DNA from: JBHELB01 sp041859045
GTDB taxonomy: Bacteria; Hydrogenedentota; Hydrogenedentia; Hydrogenedentales; SLHB01
Assembly: GCA_041859045.1 (NCBI GenBank)
Contig: JBHELB010000063.1
Coordinates: forward strand, 25,220-89,219
Direction of reading: 5' to 3'
Length of the DNA stretch: 64,000 nt
The notes below the pieces were generated by a model. The model was given only the letters and a program-made list of their open reading frames with translations, was not told the origin of the DNA and made no database searches. Positions 7,708-15,941 of this stretch are shown here, piece after piece. Position 1 is the first letter of the stretch. Every line of letters begins with the position of its first letter. The translations under genes were made by a program, and so were the position numbers.

Positions 7708-9363
7708 ATGGATGATATTCACCTTCGGGAAATGCTCCAGCAGCAGAACCGTGCTCTGCTCGCGCTTCAGAAACACTTTGTGCCCGAAGCGCAGGAGGAA
7801 CGCGAGCGGCGCTGGCGCATTTTCCTGACAAAGTTGGTGGCGATCACCGGTATTGCCGTGTCCGGTATATTTGGCGGCTGGGAGTTTTTCAAATACCTCG
7901 AAGACCGCTACAAGATGCGTGCAATGGCCAATTGTTACGCCGAGGTTGCGAGCGAGATCTACTTCCAGGAAAACAACGCCGAAGTCGCCCAGCTTTTCCT
8001 CGGTAAGGCCATAGAGCTTGAGGACAACGACACGCGCTACCGTTACTTGCAGGCCTATATCGACGGCATGGCCGCTGTGCGCACGTTGATGAACCTCGAC
8101 CGTCCCTTCACCAAAGAGGAGATGGACTTGGCCCACAAGGCTATTGCCCACGCCATTCTGCTCGAGCGCCTTTCCCCTGATCGCCCCGAGCCGTTCATTC
8201 TAAAGGGGCAGGTCTACTCCGCGCTGGGACAGAACGACCGCGCGCTGAAGGAGTTGCAGGCCGCGATCTCGCTCGCACCGGCAAACGACTTTGCCCATGT
8301 TCGCCTTGCGACGGTCTTGGCGGAGCAAGACAAGGTCGACGAGGCCCTGCGCGAAATTGACGCCTCGATCAGCCTGAACCCTCAATCCAAGTGGGCATGG
8401 CTATGGAAAGGCGTGATCCACGCTGACCGTCAGTCGGATTGGGCGCGCGCCCGCGAGGCCTACAGCAAGGCGCTTGAACTCGATCCTCGTTTCGATCTCG
8501 CGTACTACAACCTCGCGTGGACGTATCTGAAGCAAGAGCCCCGCGACTATATCCAGGCCCGCGATCTTTTCGAGAAAGCGCTGGGATGCAACCCGAACTA
8601 CAAACAGGCCTACTATGGATTGGGGATGGTTTACGGCTACCAAGATCAGTATGAGCCCGCCAAAGTCTACCTCGACAAAGCGATCTCCCTCGACAAGACG
8701 TTCCTAACGGCTCTCAAGTGGCGCGCCATCGTGTTGGATGAGATGGGAAGCTATCCCGAGGCGCTGTTGGACTTCTCGAAGGCCATCGAACTAGCGCCTG
8801 CCGATCCGGAACTGTATGTGCGTCGTGCACGGGTTTACGAGAAGACCGAAAAACTCGACAAGGCGACTTCGGATCTCCGCTTTGCCGCTGAACTCGATTC
8901 CAAAGACAAGCGTACTTGGCTTTACCTCGGCGACGTGTTCCTGAAAGTCGGCGAATACGACAAGGCGCTTGAGTACTACGGTCACGCCATCGAACTGGAC
9001 CCCGCCTATTCCGAGGCGCAGGTCCAGGCGGCGCAGGCGTATGTAAAGAAAGGCAACGCGGCCAAGGCCCGCGAGTCGTTGGACGCTGCCGTGCAGAACG
9101 CGACGTATCGTCCCGAGCGTTTTCTTGTGGCGCGTGGTTTGTTTCTCAAGGGCGCCGGGCAGTTTGATGAGGCGCTGACGGATTTCCGCAAGGCCCGCGA
9201 GGCGGCGTCTGACGACCTCAACGCGTGGCTCGAAGAGGCGCGGCTGTTGCTGAAACTCGGCCGAAAGCAAGAGGCCCTCGACGCGGTTAACGGCGCGATT
9301 GCGCTCAAACCTCAGGAAAAGAAACTCCACGAACTGCGCGACGAGATAAAGACATTGCCGTAA
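7708..9363 (+). CDS. Membrane-anchored TPR-repeat protein
   Basis: 551 residues. N-terminal cytoplasmic segment of about 40 residues, one membrane helix (ITGIAVSGIFGGWEFFKYL, about 48-66), then tandem 34-residue TPR repeats to the C-terminus, recognisable by recurring A-x-x-x-x-x-KALEL/KAIEL-(D/N)P boundaries, e.g. YSKALELDPRFDLAYYNLAW and YGHAIELDPAYSEAQVQAAQ. TPR arrays are protein-interaction scaffolds; no enzymatic domain is visible. It sits directly after the M48 peptidase and converges with the kinase pair with no spacer, its stop at 9361-9363 abutting the kinase stop at 9364. Confidence 0.85.
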   Translation: MDDIHLREMLQQQNRALLALQKHFVPEAQEERERRWRIFLTKLVAITGIAVSGIFGGWEFFKYLEDRYKMRAMANCYAEVASEIYFQENNAEVAQLFLGKAIELEDNDTRYRYLQAYIDGMAAVRTLMNLDRPFTKEEMDLAHKAIAHAILLERLSPDRPEPFILKGQVYSALGQNDRALKELQAAISLAPANDFAHVRLATVLAEQDKVDEALREIDASISLNPQSKWAWLWKGVIHADRQSDWARAREAYSKALELDPRFDLAYYNLAWTYLKQEPRDYIQARDLFEKALGCNPNYKQAYYGLGMVYGYQDQYEPAKVYLDKAISLDKTFLTALKWRAIVLDEMGSYPEALLDFSKAIELAPADPELYVRRARVYEKTEKLDKATSDLRFAAELDSKDKRTWLYLGDVFLKVGEYDKALEYYGHAIELDPAYSEAQVQAAQAYVKKGNAAKARESLDAAVQNATYRPERFLVARGLFLKGAGQFDEALTDFRKAREAASDDLNAWLEEARLLLKLGRKQEALDAVNGAIALKPQEKKLHELRDEIKTLP

Positions 9364-10125
9364 TCAGCCGCCGCGCGGCGCACGTTTGCCGATGCGCGCC
9401 CAGGCCCGGACAAGGCGCTCGCGACGTCGTGCCTGAAGGCGCTGCACGGAACATATCCAGCGCGTTCGGTCGAAGTCTTCCGGCATCAGGGAAAACAAGA
9501 AGGGGCCGAGGATTTCTGGTCCCCACAGGTCGCAGAACGAGTCGTACAATTGAACGTGATTGCGCAAACGCGCCGCGAAGGAATAGCGGCCATCAAGTAC
9601 GACCGAGTCGAGATCGATAAACCAAAACGCCGTGCCGTCACGGGTCAAAATGTTCTTGCCCGAGAGATCTCTGTGCAACGCATTTGCCCGCTCCAGCCCT
9701 GCGACGGCCTGTGCGAGACGGCTTAGGAACTCGCCAGCCGCAGCGCGGCCTTCGTCCGTTCGCGGCAGGCCCGCGGCGTATTCCTCCACGGTCTGTAGCC
9801 CGCTCAGGTACTGCGACAGCAGCGCCGTCCAACGCACCAGACCAGCGTTGCGCCCTTCCGCATACGCCCATGGCGTGGGGACGCCTACTCCCGCTTCTTG
9901 AAGCCGCCGCGCGGCATTCCAGGCCTGTCGACGGCGCGCTGGCTGAAGGGTCAGGCGCAGTGCTTGCGCGACGCCTTGTGCGTGCTGACGCTTGACGACG
10001 TACTCACCCACGCGCCACGTTTCCGAACGCCGTGATCGCTTGAGAAGTTCACCGGGAGTCGCGAATAGCGAGTGTGCTTGTTCCTGCGCTATTTCGCCCG
10101 TTACCTCGACGTGCACGGTCTCCAT
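9364..10125 (-). CDS. WaaP/Kdo-kinase-like lipopolysaccharide kinase (second of pair)
   Basis: 253 residues from ATG 10125. Protein-kinase-like fold: lysine in EYVVKRQHAQG near the N-terminus, catalytic loop ALHRDLSGKNIL (HRD-x-x-x-KN), and metal-binding FWFIDLDSVVLDG replacing DFG. This pattern is typical of the WaaP/RfaY/KdkA group that phosphorylates heptose or Kdo in the lipopolysaccharide core on the cytoplasmic face. The frame is open farther upstream, but that part is the shadow of the preceding kinase gene, whose stop (10127-10129) is one base before this start. Substrate not determinable from sequence. Confidence 0.85.
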   Translation of the reverse strand: METVHVEVTGEIAQEQAHSLFATPGELLKRSRRSETWRVGEYVVKRQHAQGVAQALRLTLQPARRRQAWNAARRLQEAGVGVPTPWAYAEGRNAGLVRWTALLSQYLSGLQTVEEYAAGLPRTDEGRAAAGEFLSRLAQAVAGLERANALHRDLSGKNILTRDGTAFWFIDLDSVVLDGRYSFAARLRNHVQLYDSFCDLWGPEILGPFLFSLMPEDFDRTRWICSVQRLQARRRERLVRAWARIGKRAPRGG

Positions 10126-10126
10126 C

Positions 10127-10888
10127 TCAGCGGCTGCGCCCCGACAATAAGTCCGAGCCGCGCCCCTTGATTCGGTAAGCCGTGTCCCACCAGCCCCAGC
10201 CAATCTGTCCGTATCCACGCATGAGGCGCTCAAAATGGGACGGCTCCAGGCCATTTTTCTCAAAAGATCTTCGTAGTCGAAGTAGATTTCGGATACGGCT
10301 TCCTTCAGGCAGCGCATGGTCGGTTCGGACCGCCTTATCCAAGTCGAGCAGAAAGACCTTTCCGCCGTCGCCCACGAACAAATTCCGAAGTTGCAGGTCC
10401 GCGTGGAACACCCCCGCCTCGTGAAAGGCCCGCACGGCGTCTCCTGCGGCCTCGAGCACTCCTTCCTGGCCGTTGGGGGTTGCCTTGAGGACTGCGAGGA
10501 GGTCCTGGCCGTGCAATTCGCGCGTCGCAAACGCCCCCCGGAACACGATGCCCCTGCGTTCCCAGGAGGCCCCGAGGGGTTCCGGAACCGGGAGACCCAG
10601 ACGATGGCAATAGGCATGCACCAGCAGTTCTCGGCGGGGGCGGTTTGTGAACAAGAAGCCGTCCTGGAGGAAATGGCGCATGATTCCACCGCGGCGGAAC
10701 GGGCGCATCATTCCCCAAGCGTCGTCCAGGGGGAAGCGAAAAAGCGGACCACGTCCTGCCCCGGCGGGTTCGCAGCCCTTGTGGGCCAACAATGCCCCTG
10801 CAACCACGTCCGCGTGGGCCGTGCGCACCAACGCAAACGCGGAGCCGCGCTGTACAAGGGAAAAGCCCTCAAGTCGGTAGGCGTGCAT
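10127..10888 (-). CDS. WaaP/Kdo-kinase-like lipopolysaccharide kinase (first of pair)
   Basis: 253 residues from ATG 10888, with GGAGGAA 4 bases upstream. Carries the catalytic loop VFHADLQLRNLFV and metal motif VFLLDLDKAVR, plus an N-terminal region MRPFRRGGIMRHFLQDGFLF that matches the substrate-side segment of 3-deoxy-D-manno-octulosonic acid kinases (KdkA). A longer in-frame start at 10954 exists but has no ribosome site. The two kinases are one base apart and of identical length, probably an ancient duplication acting on successive core sugars. No other lipopolysaccharide genes flank them. Confidence 0.85.
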   Translation of the reverse strand: MHAYRLEGFSLVQRGSAFALVRTAHADVVAGALLAHKGCEPAGAGRGPLFRFPLDDAWGMMRPFRRGGIMRHFLQDGFLFTNRPRRELLVHAYCHRLGLPVPEPLGASWERRGIVFRGAFATRELHGQDLLAVLKATPNGQEGVLEAAGDAVRAFHEAGVFHADLQLRNLFVGDGGKVFLLDLDKAVRTDHALPEGSRIRNLLRLRRSFEKNGLEPSHFERLMRGYGQIGWGWWDTAYRIKGRGSDLLSGRSR

Positions 10889-11461
10889 GGTTCCTCCGCC
10901 GGTATGATGCGACACAAGCCCTTGATGGCGCAAGTTTTTGTTGCTTAGCGACATTATTTGTCTTCTCGCTATTCTTAGAAAATCAGGTGGGATGGAGTCG
11001 GAATAGGCGTTGGGGTGGCATGCTCGGCAATAGTTTGTCTGAAATGAGCAACAGATGCTCTTGCGTGATTAAATAGAGTATCGACGCGCCACTCAGATTG
11101 CCGGGGAGATATCTTGATTCAGAAAGCAGTGAATTTCCTGAGCTGTCTTTGGAGTTTGGAGAGCGCGGGAAGTAGGAACGAGATCGTAGTCTTTTGAGCG
11201 CTTAACGTGCTATGCAGCAATGGGATATGTGGTGTATGCGCATCCGTGAGATGAGTCTCAAGGTCCATGTTGAGAGGGCAAAAGGTGGAAAAAGTGAGCG
11301 AGGAGGCGGATGGCACGCTTCTTGTTTATTTCATTGGCAACGCAAGGGTCTATGGACCAGCGTGAAGGCAAAAATAGAATTAGGTGCGTGCGGTAAACAA
11401 GGACCTGCAAGGAAGACTCCCTGGGATGGAGTGGCTTCGCAAGCGGGCTAGGGTGAAAGCG
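10889..11461. other. 573-bp intergenic region with no supported gene
   Basis: No open frame here has convincing codon bias, ribosome site or recognisable motif. The only signal I can support is the -24/-12 type promoter at 11311-11326 directed at the PEP-CTERM gene. The long leader between that site and the PEP-CTERM start is otherwise unassigned. Confidence 0.6.
11311..11326 (+). promoter_or_regulatory. Sigma54-type -24/-12 promoter upstream of PEP-CTERM gene
   Basis: TGGCACG at 11311-11317, four-base spacer, TTGTT at 11322-11326. The -24 half is a perfect consensus and the spacing is exact; the -12 half has T in place of C in TTGCW. It points toward the PEP-CTERM gene about 135 bp downstream. 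RpoN together with PrsK/PrsR is known to control PEP-CTERM genes in floc-forming bacteria. Confidence 0.6.
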
Positions 11462-12091
11462 ATGGCAAGTAAGAGGGCGATGGCGGTAGCACTGACGCTG
11501 GTGCTGGTGGGGTGGGGCGTGGCTGCTTCGGCCAACACCATCACGTTCAGTGGTCCGGTGATGAGCGACTATGATGCGCCGTACACGGTGTTCGATGCGG
11601 TTATCGAGTACACGTATAGCGCAGGCGTGTTGACGCTCGTGTTGCATAACGACACGGCGGCGCCCAATGCGTACACCCTGTCGGAACTGTGCTTCAATGT
11701 GTCGAGCGATGTGACGGGATTGTCCATCCTCAATGACGGCGCGCTGACGAACACGTCATTGTCCACGAGCACCCACGGCGGGCCGTTCGGCGTGTTTGAC
11801 TACTGCTTCGATCTGGGACAGGGCAACAACGGTATTACCGCTGGCAATTCCGAGACGGTAACTTTCAACGTCACGGGGCTGAGCGTGGACACGGACGATT
11901 TCTTCAACGGGCTTTCGTTGGGCGTTGCGGGCGGCGGCAACCAGATCGCCACTATCCACTTCACGCGTGGCCCGGAAGGCGACAGCACGTGGGTGACCCC
12001 GGGTGAAGACATCGTTCCCGAACCCTCCACGATCGTGTTGCTGGGATTGGCGGTGAGTGGCATGGTGATGCGCCGCCGCTTCGCTAAGTAA
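11462..12091 (+). CDS. PEP-CTERM sorting-domain secreted protein
   Basis: 209 residues. Signal peptide MASKRAMAVALTLVLVGWG, cleaved near AASA; a beta-rich, Asn/Thr/Ser-rich ectodomain (about 25-180) of unknown function; then VPEPSTIVLLGLAVSGMVMR plus a basic tail, the full PEP-CTERM signal (PEP motif, membrane helix, Arg cluster) recognised by an exosortase. Such proteins are exported and processed at the cell surface, often with exopolysaccharide. The exact start is uncertain: 11462 gives the best signal peptide though its ribosome site is weak; 11426 is in frame. No exosortase gene lies in the window. Confidence 0.88.
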   Translation: MASKRAMAVALTLVLVGWGVAASANTITFSGPVMSDYDAPYTVFDAVIEYTYSAGVLTLVLHNDTAAPNAYTLSELCFNVSSDVTGLSILNDGALTNTSLSTSTHGGPFGVFDYCFDLGQGNNGITAGNSETVTFNVTGLSVDTDDFFNGLSLGVAGGGNQIATIHFTRGPEGDSTWVTPGEDIVPEPSTIVLLGLAVSGMVMRRRFAK

Positions 12092-12116
12092 GCGTAATCG
12101 CAAGGAGTGCACTACC

Positions 12117-12153
12117 GAGCGCCTCGCTCCAGGACGGAGCGGGGCGCTCTCGT
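12117..12153 (+). terminator. Hairpin terminator after the PEP-CTERM gene
   Basis: 14-bp stem, 12117-12130 with 12136-12149 (one G-T pair), 5-base loop, followed by a short T-containing tail (TCGTTCT). The tail is weak, so efficiency is uncertain. Confidence 0.6.
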
Positions 12154-12227
12154 TCTATGTTGCCGTGGGCGTTTCCTTCCATACCCGAAGAATTGCTACA
12201 ATCTGTGCCCGATAGGAGGCGTTCACA

Positions 12228-13454
12228 ATGGTATTGGCGGAACGAAAGAAGACACACGCGGTGATGGTTGGCGGCGTCCAGGTAGGGGGAGGGGCGCCGG
12301 TCATTGTGCAGTCGATGACCAATACCGACACCGCCGATGCCGCAGCGACGGCGCAGCAGATCTGCGAACTGGCCGAAGCCGGATCGGAGATGGTTCGCAT
12401 CACCGTGAACCTGCGTCCTGCCGCCGCCGCCGTGCCGGAGATCGTCCAGCGCGTGCGCGCCACCGGATGTACGGTTCCGATCATTGGCGACTTTCACTAC
12501 AACGGACATTTGTTACTGACAGAGTTCCCGGATTGCGCCAAGGCGCTTGACAAATATCGGATTAATCCGGGAAACGTCGGCAAGGGCCAGGCGCGAGATG
12601 CTCAGTTCTCGACGATTTGCCGGCTCGCGGTGGACAACGGCAAGCCTGTGCGCATTGGTGTCAACGGCGGGTCGTTGAACCAGGAACTGGTGATGGAGCG
12701 GATGCGCGTCAATGCCGAGCGCGATCTGGGCAAGACGGCGGAGGAGGTGCTCAACGAGTGCATGATCCTCTCCGCGTTGCAGTCGACGGAGCTGGCGTTG
12801 GAGAACGGCCTTCGGCATAACCAGATCATCATCTCCTGCAAAACTTCCGACCCGATTCACCTGCTGTGGCTGTACCGCGAACTGGCGAGTCGCAGCGACC
12901 AGCCTCTGCACCTTGGCCTGACCGAGGCGGGTATGGGAATGAAGGGCCTGGTGTGGTCCTCTGTGGCGATGGGCACGCTTCTGGCCGAGGGGATTGGCGA
13001 TACAATCCGTGTCTCCGTGACGCCGCAGCCCGGCGCGAGTCGCTGCGAAGAGGTCTACGCGGCGTGCGAGATGCTGCAAGCCTTGGGGCTGCGCGCGTTT
13101 TCGCCAAGCATCACGTCATGCCCGGGGTGTGGGCGCACGACGAGCACCACTTTCCAAAAACTCGCGCTCGATGTGCAGGAGTACGTACGCGGGCGGATGC
13201 CCGAATGGCGTAAACGCTACCGCGGCGTCGAGACGTTGCGCCTGGCCGTGATGGGGTGCGTCGTGAATGGGCCGGGGGAGAGCAAGGCCGCGAACATTGG
13301 AATTAGCCTGCCCGGCACCGGTGAGGCCCCGAGTTGTCCCGTGTTTGTGGACGGCCACAAGTTTGCCACGCTTACCGGCAGTCCCGAGGAACTTGCGGCG
13401 TCGTTTCGACAGATCGTTGACGACTATGTCGCGAGCCGTTATCCACTCCGATAG
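12228..13454 (+). CDS. ispG: 4-hydroxy-3-methylbut-2-enyl-diphosphate synthase
   Basis: 408-residue IspG (GcpE), the [4Fe-4S] enzyme that reductively opens methylerythritol cyclodiphosphate in the MEP route to isoprenoids. The start region VMVGGVQVGGGAPVIVQSMT and TNTDTADAAATAQQI match the TIM-barrel N-terminus; cluster ligands are in SCPGCGRTTSTTFQ and VMGCVVNGPGESK, with NIGISLPGTGE following. Length matches the short bacterial form without the inserted domain of plants and Chlamydia. AGGAGG sits 10 bases before the ATG. It appears monocistronic. Confidence 0.97.
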   Translation: MVLAERKKTHAVMVGGVQVGGGAPVIVQSMTNTDTADAAATAQQICELAEAGSEMVRITVNLRPAAAAVPEIVQRVRATGCTVPIIGDFHYNGHLLLTEFPDCAKALDKYRINPGNVGKGQARDAQFSTICRLAVDNGKPVRIGVNGGSLNQELVMERMRVNAERDLGKTAEEVLNECMILSALQSTELALENGLRHNQIIISCKTSDPIHLLWLYRELASRSDQPLHLGLTEAGMGMKGLVWSSVAMGTLLAEGIGDTIRVSVTPQPGASRCEEVYAACEMLQALGLRAFSPSITSCPGCGRTTSTTFQKLALDVQEYVRGRMPEWRKRYRGVETLRLAVMGCVVNGPGESKAANIGISLPGTGEAPSCPVFVDGHKFATLTGSPEELAASFRQIVDDYVASRYPLR

Positions 13455-13659
13455 ATTGGTCATGATTTCCTCCCCAAATTGAGGAGGGGCTTTCAATAGT
13501 CACCCTTGTTCGGCCTCTTGCCTCGCGGGAAGGTTGTGCCGTACTTGCCTGATCCGCCAGCCCACCCGACACGCTGTGTGATGCAGGGAATGAAGACGAC
13601 GCGTTTAGCGTTTTTCCAGCGAGGGTGCATAGAGTGCGTAAGGGTGAACGGAGGGCCTC

Positions 13660-14025
13660 ATGTGGAGGCGGCTCAGCAGAATGATAGCCTGCGCGAATGG
13701 GGGAGAGTGCGGTCCGTCGGAATTGCGCGATAAACTACAGCGCGGCGGCGACTTTCTCGTGCTCGATGTGCGCGCGTCATCGGAAGTCGCTACCGCCGCC
13801 TTGCCGTACCCCTATATCCATATCCCCCTCGATGAGCTTTCCGCTCGCGTAGGCGAGTTGGCGTCTTGGCGGGAGAAGGAAGTAATAGTACTCTGCCACC
13901 ATGGCGGGCGCTCCGCGGTCGCGCAGTGCTTTCTCTCGAAGAACGGGTTCAAGAACGTCCGCAATTTGCGCGGCGGCATCAACGCTTATGCGCAGAAGGC
14001 GGACCCCTCCATTCCTCGCTATTGA
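13660..14025 (+). CDS. Single-domain rhodanese-like protein
   Basis: 121 residues, one rhodanese domain. Visible motifs: ELRDKLQRGGDFLVLDVRAS (strand with the LDVR signature), YIHIPLDEL, and active-site loop VLCHHGGRSAVAQCFL, in which the first Cys is the persulfide-forming residue, then NVRNLRGGINAYA. Small stand-alone rhodaneses transfer sulfane sulfur to thiophilic acceptors; partner unknown. GGAGGG lies 4 bases upstream of ATG 13660. It converges with the M23 peptidase gene and overlaps its 3' end by 7 bp. Confidence 0.9.
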   Translation: MWRRLSRMIACANGGECGPSELRDKLQRGGDFLVLDVRASSEVATAALPYPYIHIPLDELSARVGELASWREKEVIVLCHHGGRSAVAQCFLSKNGFKNVRNLRGGINAYAQKADPSIPRY

Positions 14026-15941
14026 GCTATTGCTGCTGACAGCTTCCGCTCGCTGCGCGCGGTATTTCCTGCGTGGTCCGTCACCTCAAATGCAATGACG
14101 CGAGCGTTAGCAGGGAGATCCTCGTCGCGGGCCCACCACGCGGTACCCTCTTCCGGGTCGTATTCGGTCAACAGCCAGCGACCGTCCACGCGCGCCGTTA
14201 CATCGGCGATCCCGCTTGCGGCGTCAGAGACCTTCACGCGAAGCGACGGACGGCGTGCGTCGGTCTGTGAACCATCGCCTGCGTCCATCCATTCGAGGTG
14301 CGGGGGCTGACTATCTTCCAGGACGATGAATTCGCCGAATGCCCGCGATTCCGCTTCGAGGAAGCCGTCGGCTCGTGTCGTTTCGAGGAAGGTCCAGCGT
14401 GCGCCGTTTCGGCGGTAGAGGTGCACTGGGCGGTTGGGTTCCGTGTCTGTGGGGATCGGTATTCGAACACGAATTGGCGCGGCAAGCGGTGTTGCCGTCG
14501 GCGCGATACGCCACATTCCCCCGTGTACGCGTCCAGGGACCTCGGCGGGAGGCTGGAGTTCTTCGATAGACGCGAAGAGCGCGCCATATGCGGCGGCGTT
14601 TGGAATTTGGACGCTCACCTTTCCCGCACGCACTTCGCCGTCTTTGTCCCCGTTGCGCACAACGGTCCACGTCTGCGCGGTGTCGGCCAGGCGGGGATGC
14701 CGCACGGCGAGGCGCACTTCGCGTACGGCTGAAGCGGGACGGAACGCGGTACGGAAGGTCTGCGCGTCGACTCGCGTGAAAGCGGACGCCGACTCCAGAG
14801 GAGCGGAGGTAACCTCTAACATCGGGGTTTCCGCTTCCGGGCCTTCAAAGCGCGTGGTGACGGACATCCAGTCACCGTAACACGCCCATTCCACGCGCCC
14901 CGGAAGCGCCGCGCTTTCCGGGATCTCGGGAGACGACGCAACCTTTTCAGGCCGCAGCCGTAGTCGCGCCGCCGCCCGGTTTCCAAAGAAATCCACCGCT
15001 TCGAATTCGGCGTCGACGGCGCGCGTATTCACGGTGAGCCAGCCATCCCCGTGGTTGGCGGTTATCGACTCACTCCGGTTGCCGGGCCATCGCCAAAGAA
15101 GCAGAAAACGCCCCTGGTCGAGAAGGAACGGGTGATAGCAGACCGCGCCGTCGCCGACGGTGGCGTAGTCGACGCGGTCGTTGCGGACCTCGAACAGCGC
15201 CTGCTTGCCCACGTGAACGCGGGCGGTATAGACGCCCAGGACGTTCTCGCCATTGTTCGCAGGGTCGATCACATCCAGCCCAAATGCTACTCGGCCCGAC
15301 GCGGAGACTTCGACCGTTGGCGTTCCGTCCCCCTGAGTATTTACTTCGAGTAGTGCGGGGAATGGCACCCCGTTGACGGTGGCGTCGGGGCCGTCAGGCA
15401 TGACCAGAATGCGCCGGATTTTCGGAACCTCTCTATCGGGCCAGGTCCAGCCCAGGCGGCGTGGATTGAAGGGGCGCTCCTTCGAATCACGCGGTTCAGC
15501 GTGCAGATGCGCTGGTCCAATACCGCTTTGGCCGCTGTACGCCACAATTTCGCCGCGATGCACAGGAAAACGTCCGGCGTCGGGCGTGAGATCCACTTCG
15601 TAGGCCTGTCGCGCGTGCTGCTCGGCGTTTACATACGCCGCGATGGGATCCGCAAAACGGTCGAGATGCCCGAAGACCATGACATTGCCGTCGTCGAGGC
15701 GGAGGTAGAGCGCTTTCCCATAGCCATACGGGGAACATCGCACGCGGGCAACATAGCCGTCTCGCGGGGCATGTACCGGCAGCCCGATACCGCCCGTGCG
15801 CAGGTCAATGCCTGTGTGCGCACGGCCCATCCGGTATTCCCCAAAACTCGACGTGATGATGCGCGGCAAATCCAGCGGCCACGCGTAGTCGACATTCGGA
15901 CCCGCGGTGGCATACGCGCACAACGCCAGCAGTGCGATCAT
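14019..15941 (-). CDS. M23 (LytM) peptidase with long beta-rich C-terminal region
   Basis: 640 residues, N-terminal hydrophobic export signal (MIALLALCAYATAG). M23 zinc-peptidase domain at about 30-165: AHTGIDLRTGG supplies the first His and Asp ligands, VMVFGHLDRF and AHLHAEPRD the catalytic and final ligand histidines. After this come about 450 residues of Ig-like beta segments, e.g. VKVSDAASGIADVTARVDGRW near the C-terminus, likely surface or adhesion modules. LytM proteins cleave peptidoglycan cross-links or act as amidase activators. The start overlaps the parvulin stop (ATGA), so the two are coupled. Confidence 0.9.
   Translation of the reverse strand: MIALLALCAYATAGPNVDYAWPLDLPRIITSSFGEYRMGRAHTGIDLRTGGIGLPVHAPRDGYVARVRCSPYGYGKALYLRLDDGNVMVFGHLDRFADPIAAYVNAEQHARQAYEVDLTPDAGRFPVHRGEIVAYSGQSGIGPAHLHAEPRDSKERPFNPRRLGWTWPDREVPKIRRILVMPDGPDATVNGVPFPALLEVNTQGDGTPTVEVSASGRVAFGLDVIDPANNGENVLGVYTARVHVGKQALFEVRNDRVDYATVGDGAVCYHPFLLDQGRFLLLWRWPGNRSESITANHGDGWLTVNTRAVDAEFEAVDFFGNRAAARLRLRPEKVASSPEIPESAALPGRVEWACYGDWMSVTTRFEGPEAETPMLEVTSAPLESASAFTRVDAQTFRTAFRPASAVREVRLAVRHPRLADTAQTWTVVRNGDKDGEVRAGKVSVQIPNAAAYGALFASIEELQPPAEVPGRVHGGMWRIAPTATPLAAPIRVRIPIPTDTEPNRPVHLYRRNGARWTFLETTRADGFLEAESRAFGEFIVLEDSQPPHLEWMDAGDGSQTDARRPSLRVKVSDAASGIADVTARVDGRWLLTEYDPEEGTAWWARDEDLPANARVIAFEVTDHAGNTARSERKLSAAIAQ

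Noticed and set aside
9006..9330. Long open frames on the minus strand inside the TPR gene
   Set aside because: They follow the codon pattern of a GC-rich gene on the opposite strand and have no motifs; the TPR repeats are convincing on the plus strand.
10126..10689. N-terminal extension of the second kinase
   Set aside because: It is the shadow of the upstream kinase gene in another frame; the clean ATG 10125 is one base after that gene's stop.
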